This document shows, piece by piece, positions 62,823-64,000 of a stretch of 64,000 nt of DNA. The translations under genes were made by a program, and so were the position numbers. The DNA is from Membranipora membranacea (taxonomy: Eukaryota > Bryozoa > Gymnolaemata > Cheilostomatida > Membraniporidae): NCBI GenBank assembly GCA_914767715.1, contig OU612067.1, forward strand, positions 16,185,001 to 16,249,000, in the 5' to 3' direction. Each line of letters starts with the position of its first letter. Within the stretch, counting starts at the first letter, position 1. The notes below the pieces were generated by a model, which did not search any database, was not told the origin of the DNA, and saw only the letters and a program-made list of their open reading frames with translations.

Positions 62823-64000
62823 CGCAATAAAATACAACATAGATGTGACGATTATGGTCTCGCGTTATTGCTACCTGATGTCTACAACGTAATACAGAGT
62901 ACTTGGAGGTATATTTCCTGATTTGTATGATGGAACCAAAGATATATGCAAAAATCCCAAACTTTTTTCTGACGATTTGTGCACTTGTGCAAGCAACTTA
63001 AGTGGGTATAGCGGGACCTTTGGTACAAATTGAATGTTTAGCACGAGGTTAGCCCATATTCTTATCCATATATTTGTACAGATATAGGGCTTATTAAATA
63101 CGCCAGTATGTAATTCTGTCTACGTTTTGGGTTTTTCACTTTATAGCCAGCAACTCATGTTCAGATAAGTTCCATAATATGCTGATAGTAAACATAGATG
63201 ATAAACTGTTACTAACTAACTCAAATGTTCCACAACCCAAGAGCTGGAACTTACTGCCACATCTTTCACTGTGAATCTTATATATTTATTCAGTTTCAAT
63301 AATTTGGAGTTGCCCTATGTTACATAGCGGCAAGACAACTTGACTACCTGAGCTAACCGGGTTTGTGATTTCCTGGTGATTTTAGACCCTTTACTGATGG
63401 CAAGATGTCAGTTCTCATTTAATATTAAATAAAGTGACTTTTGAATGACGTGTGTCACCAATTTTCCTGCATTCATTCTATTTTAATACTTGCTTTATAT
63501 AAAAAGAAATCATTGCGAGATAATTAATGCGTTTTTATCGGTTATTTGCTGGCGGTAATTTCATTTTGACAAGTTATTGGGTAGTGCTATTTAAACCGGC
63601 AGCAGTGGGAGTTGCTTAGTAATGTTTGGCATAATTCAAATATGGTACTAACTGAATCAAACATCGACCTCCATAATGTGCTTTCACGTTTTTATTTTTC
63701 CTAAAAGTATGCCTGTACACCAGGATTGCATGGTCAATCCACTTACGCTTTAGGCATTTGGAGCCCGATAATTCTATTTGGATCAATTATTTCATTCTTC
63801 ATCGCTCAAAGGTAACGCATGGGTTTGTTGACCAATAAACACTTAGTATGAAAAGCCTTATTCAATTGTTTCTGCGTAATAAATAATATCTTTTGTTTCA
63901 TAATCCTCTGATTTGCTGCCGACAATTCAAGGCAGCTTACTGTTTAATCGAGCTATCACTAAACAGCGTAACTTAAAAATTGAAAACCTACCAGTACAAG
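62823..64000. other. 3' flank of POLDIP2
   Basis: No gene seen. The candidate poly(A) signal AATAAA at 63428-63433 lies about 605 bases after the stop. Confidence 0.6.

Overview
This window is nuclear DNA from an invertebrate animal. Genes are split by many GT-AG introns, and the spacers are AT-rich and hold microsatellites, foldback elements and a tRNA-derived SINE. The proteins (FOXP, tetraspanins, MRM1, POLDIP2) are standard animal families. The phylum cannot be fixed from sequence alone; a spiralian or an invertebrate deuterostome would fit. No bacterial or viral gene was seen, and no CRISPR array or rRNA.

Layout: (1) 1-20494, +: the 3' part of a FOXP forkhead transcription factor gene. 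Eleven coding exons (5066-20494) join in frame into 803 residues; the initiator exon is not visible. (2) 20495-27066: spacer with a nested transposon, a long GATA array and other repeats. (3) 27067-33472 and 38732-45808, +: two tandem tetraspanin paralogues (279 and 231 aa), six exons each, matching intron positions, all introns phase 0. (4) 48359-46764, -: MRM1, a mitochondrial rRNA 2'-O-methyltransferase, in two coding exons, tail-to-tail with the second tetraspanin. (5) 48360-51890: spacer with a stack of nested inverted repeats. (6) 51891-54792, +: a complete four-exon gene for an unrecognised 251-aa basic protein. (7) 57022-62822, +: POLDIP2, ten exons, 361 aa, with presequence, YccV-like and ApaG domains.

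All exon joins were worked out by hand from splice consensus and reading phase; each complete gene closes in frame to its stop. MRM1 and POLDIP2 both have mitochondrial-type N-termini. FOXP is the one developmental regulator, and its large introns are where regulatory DNA would be expected; one intron carries a perfect DR5 nuclear-receptor motif beside CRE-like sites.

The best leads are: a duplicated 3' splice site in the FOXP zinc-finger exon, a FOXP stop codon that straddles a splice donor, the DR5/CRE cluster, a hAT-type MITE with an exact 8-bp target duplication sitting inside one arm of an older inverted-repeat element, the nested foldback at 49.3-50.6 kb, and the unidentified 251-aa gene. 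I see no clear sign of a wholly new molecular system.
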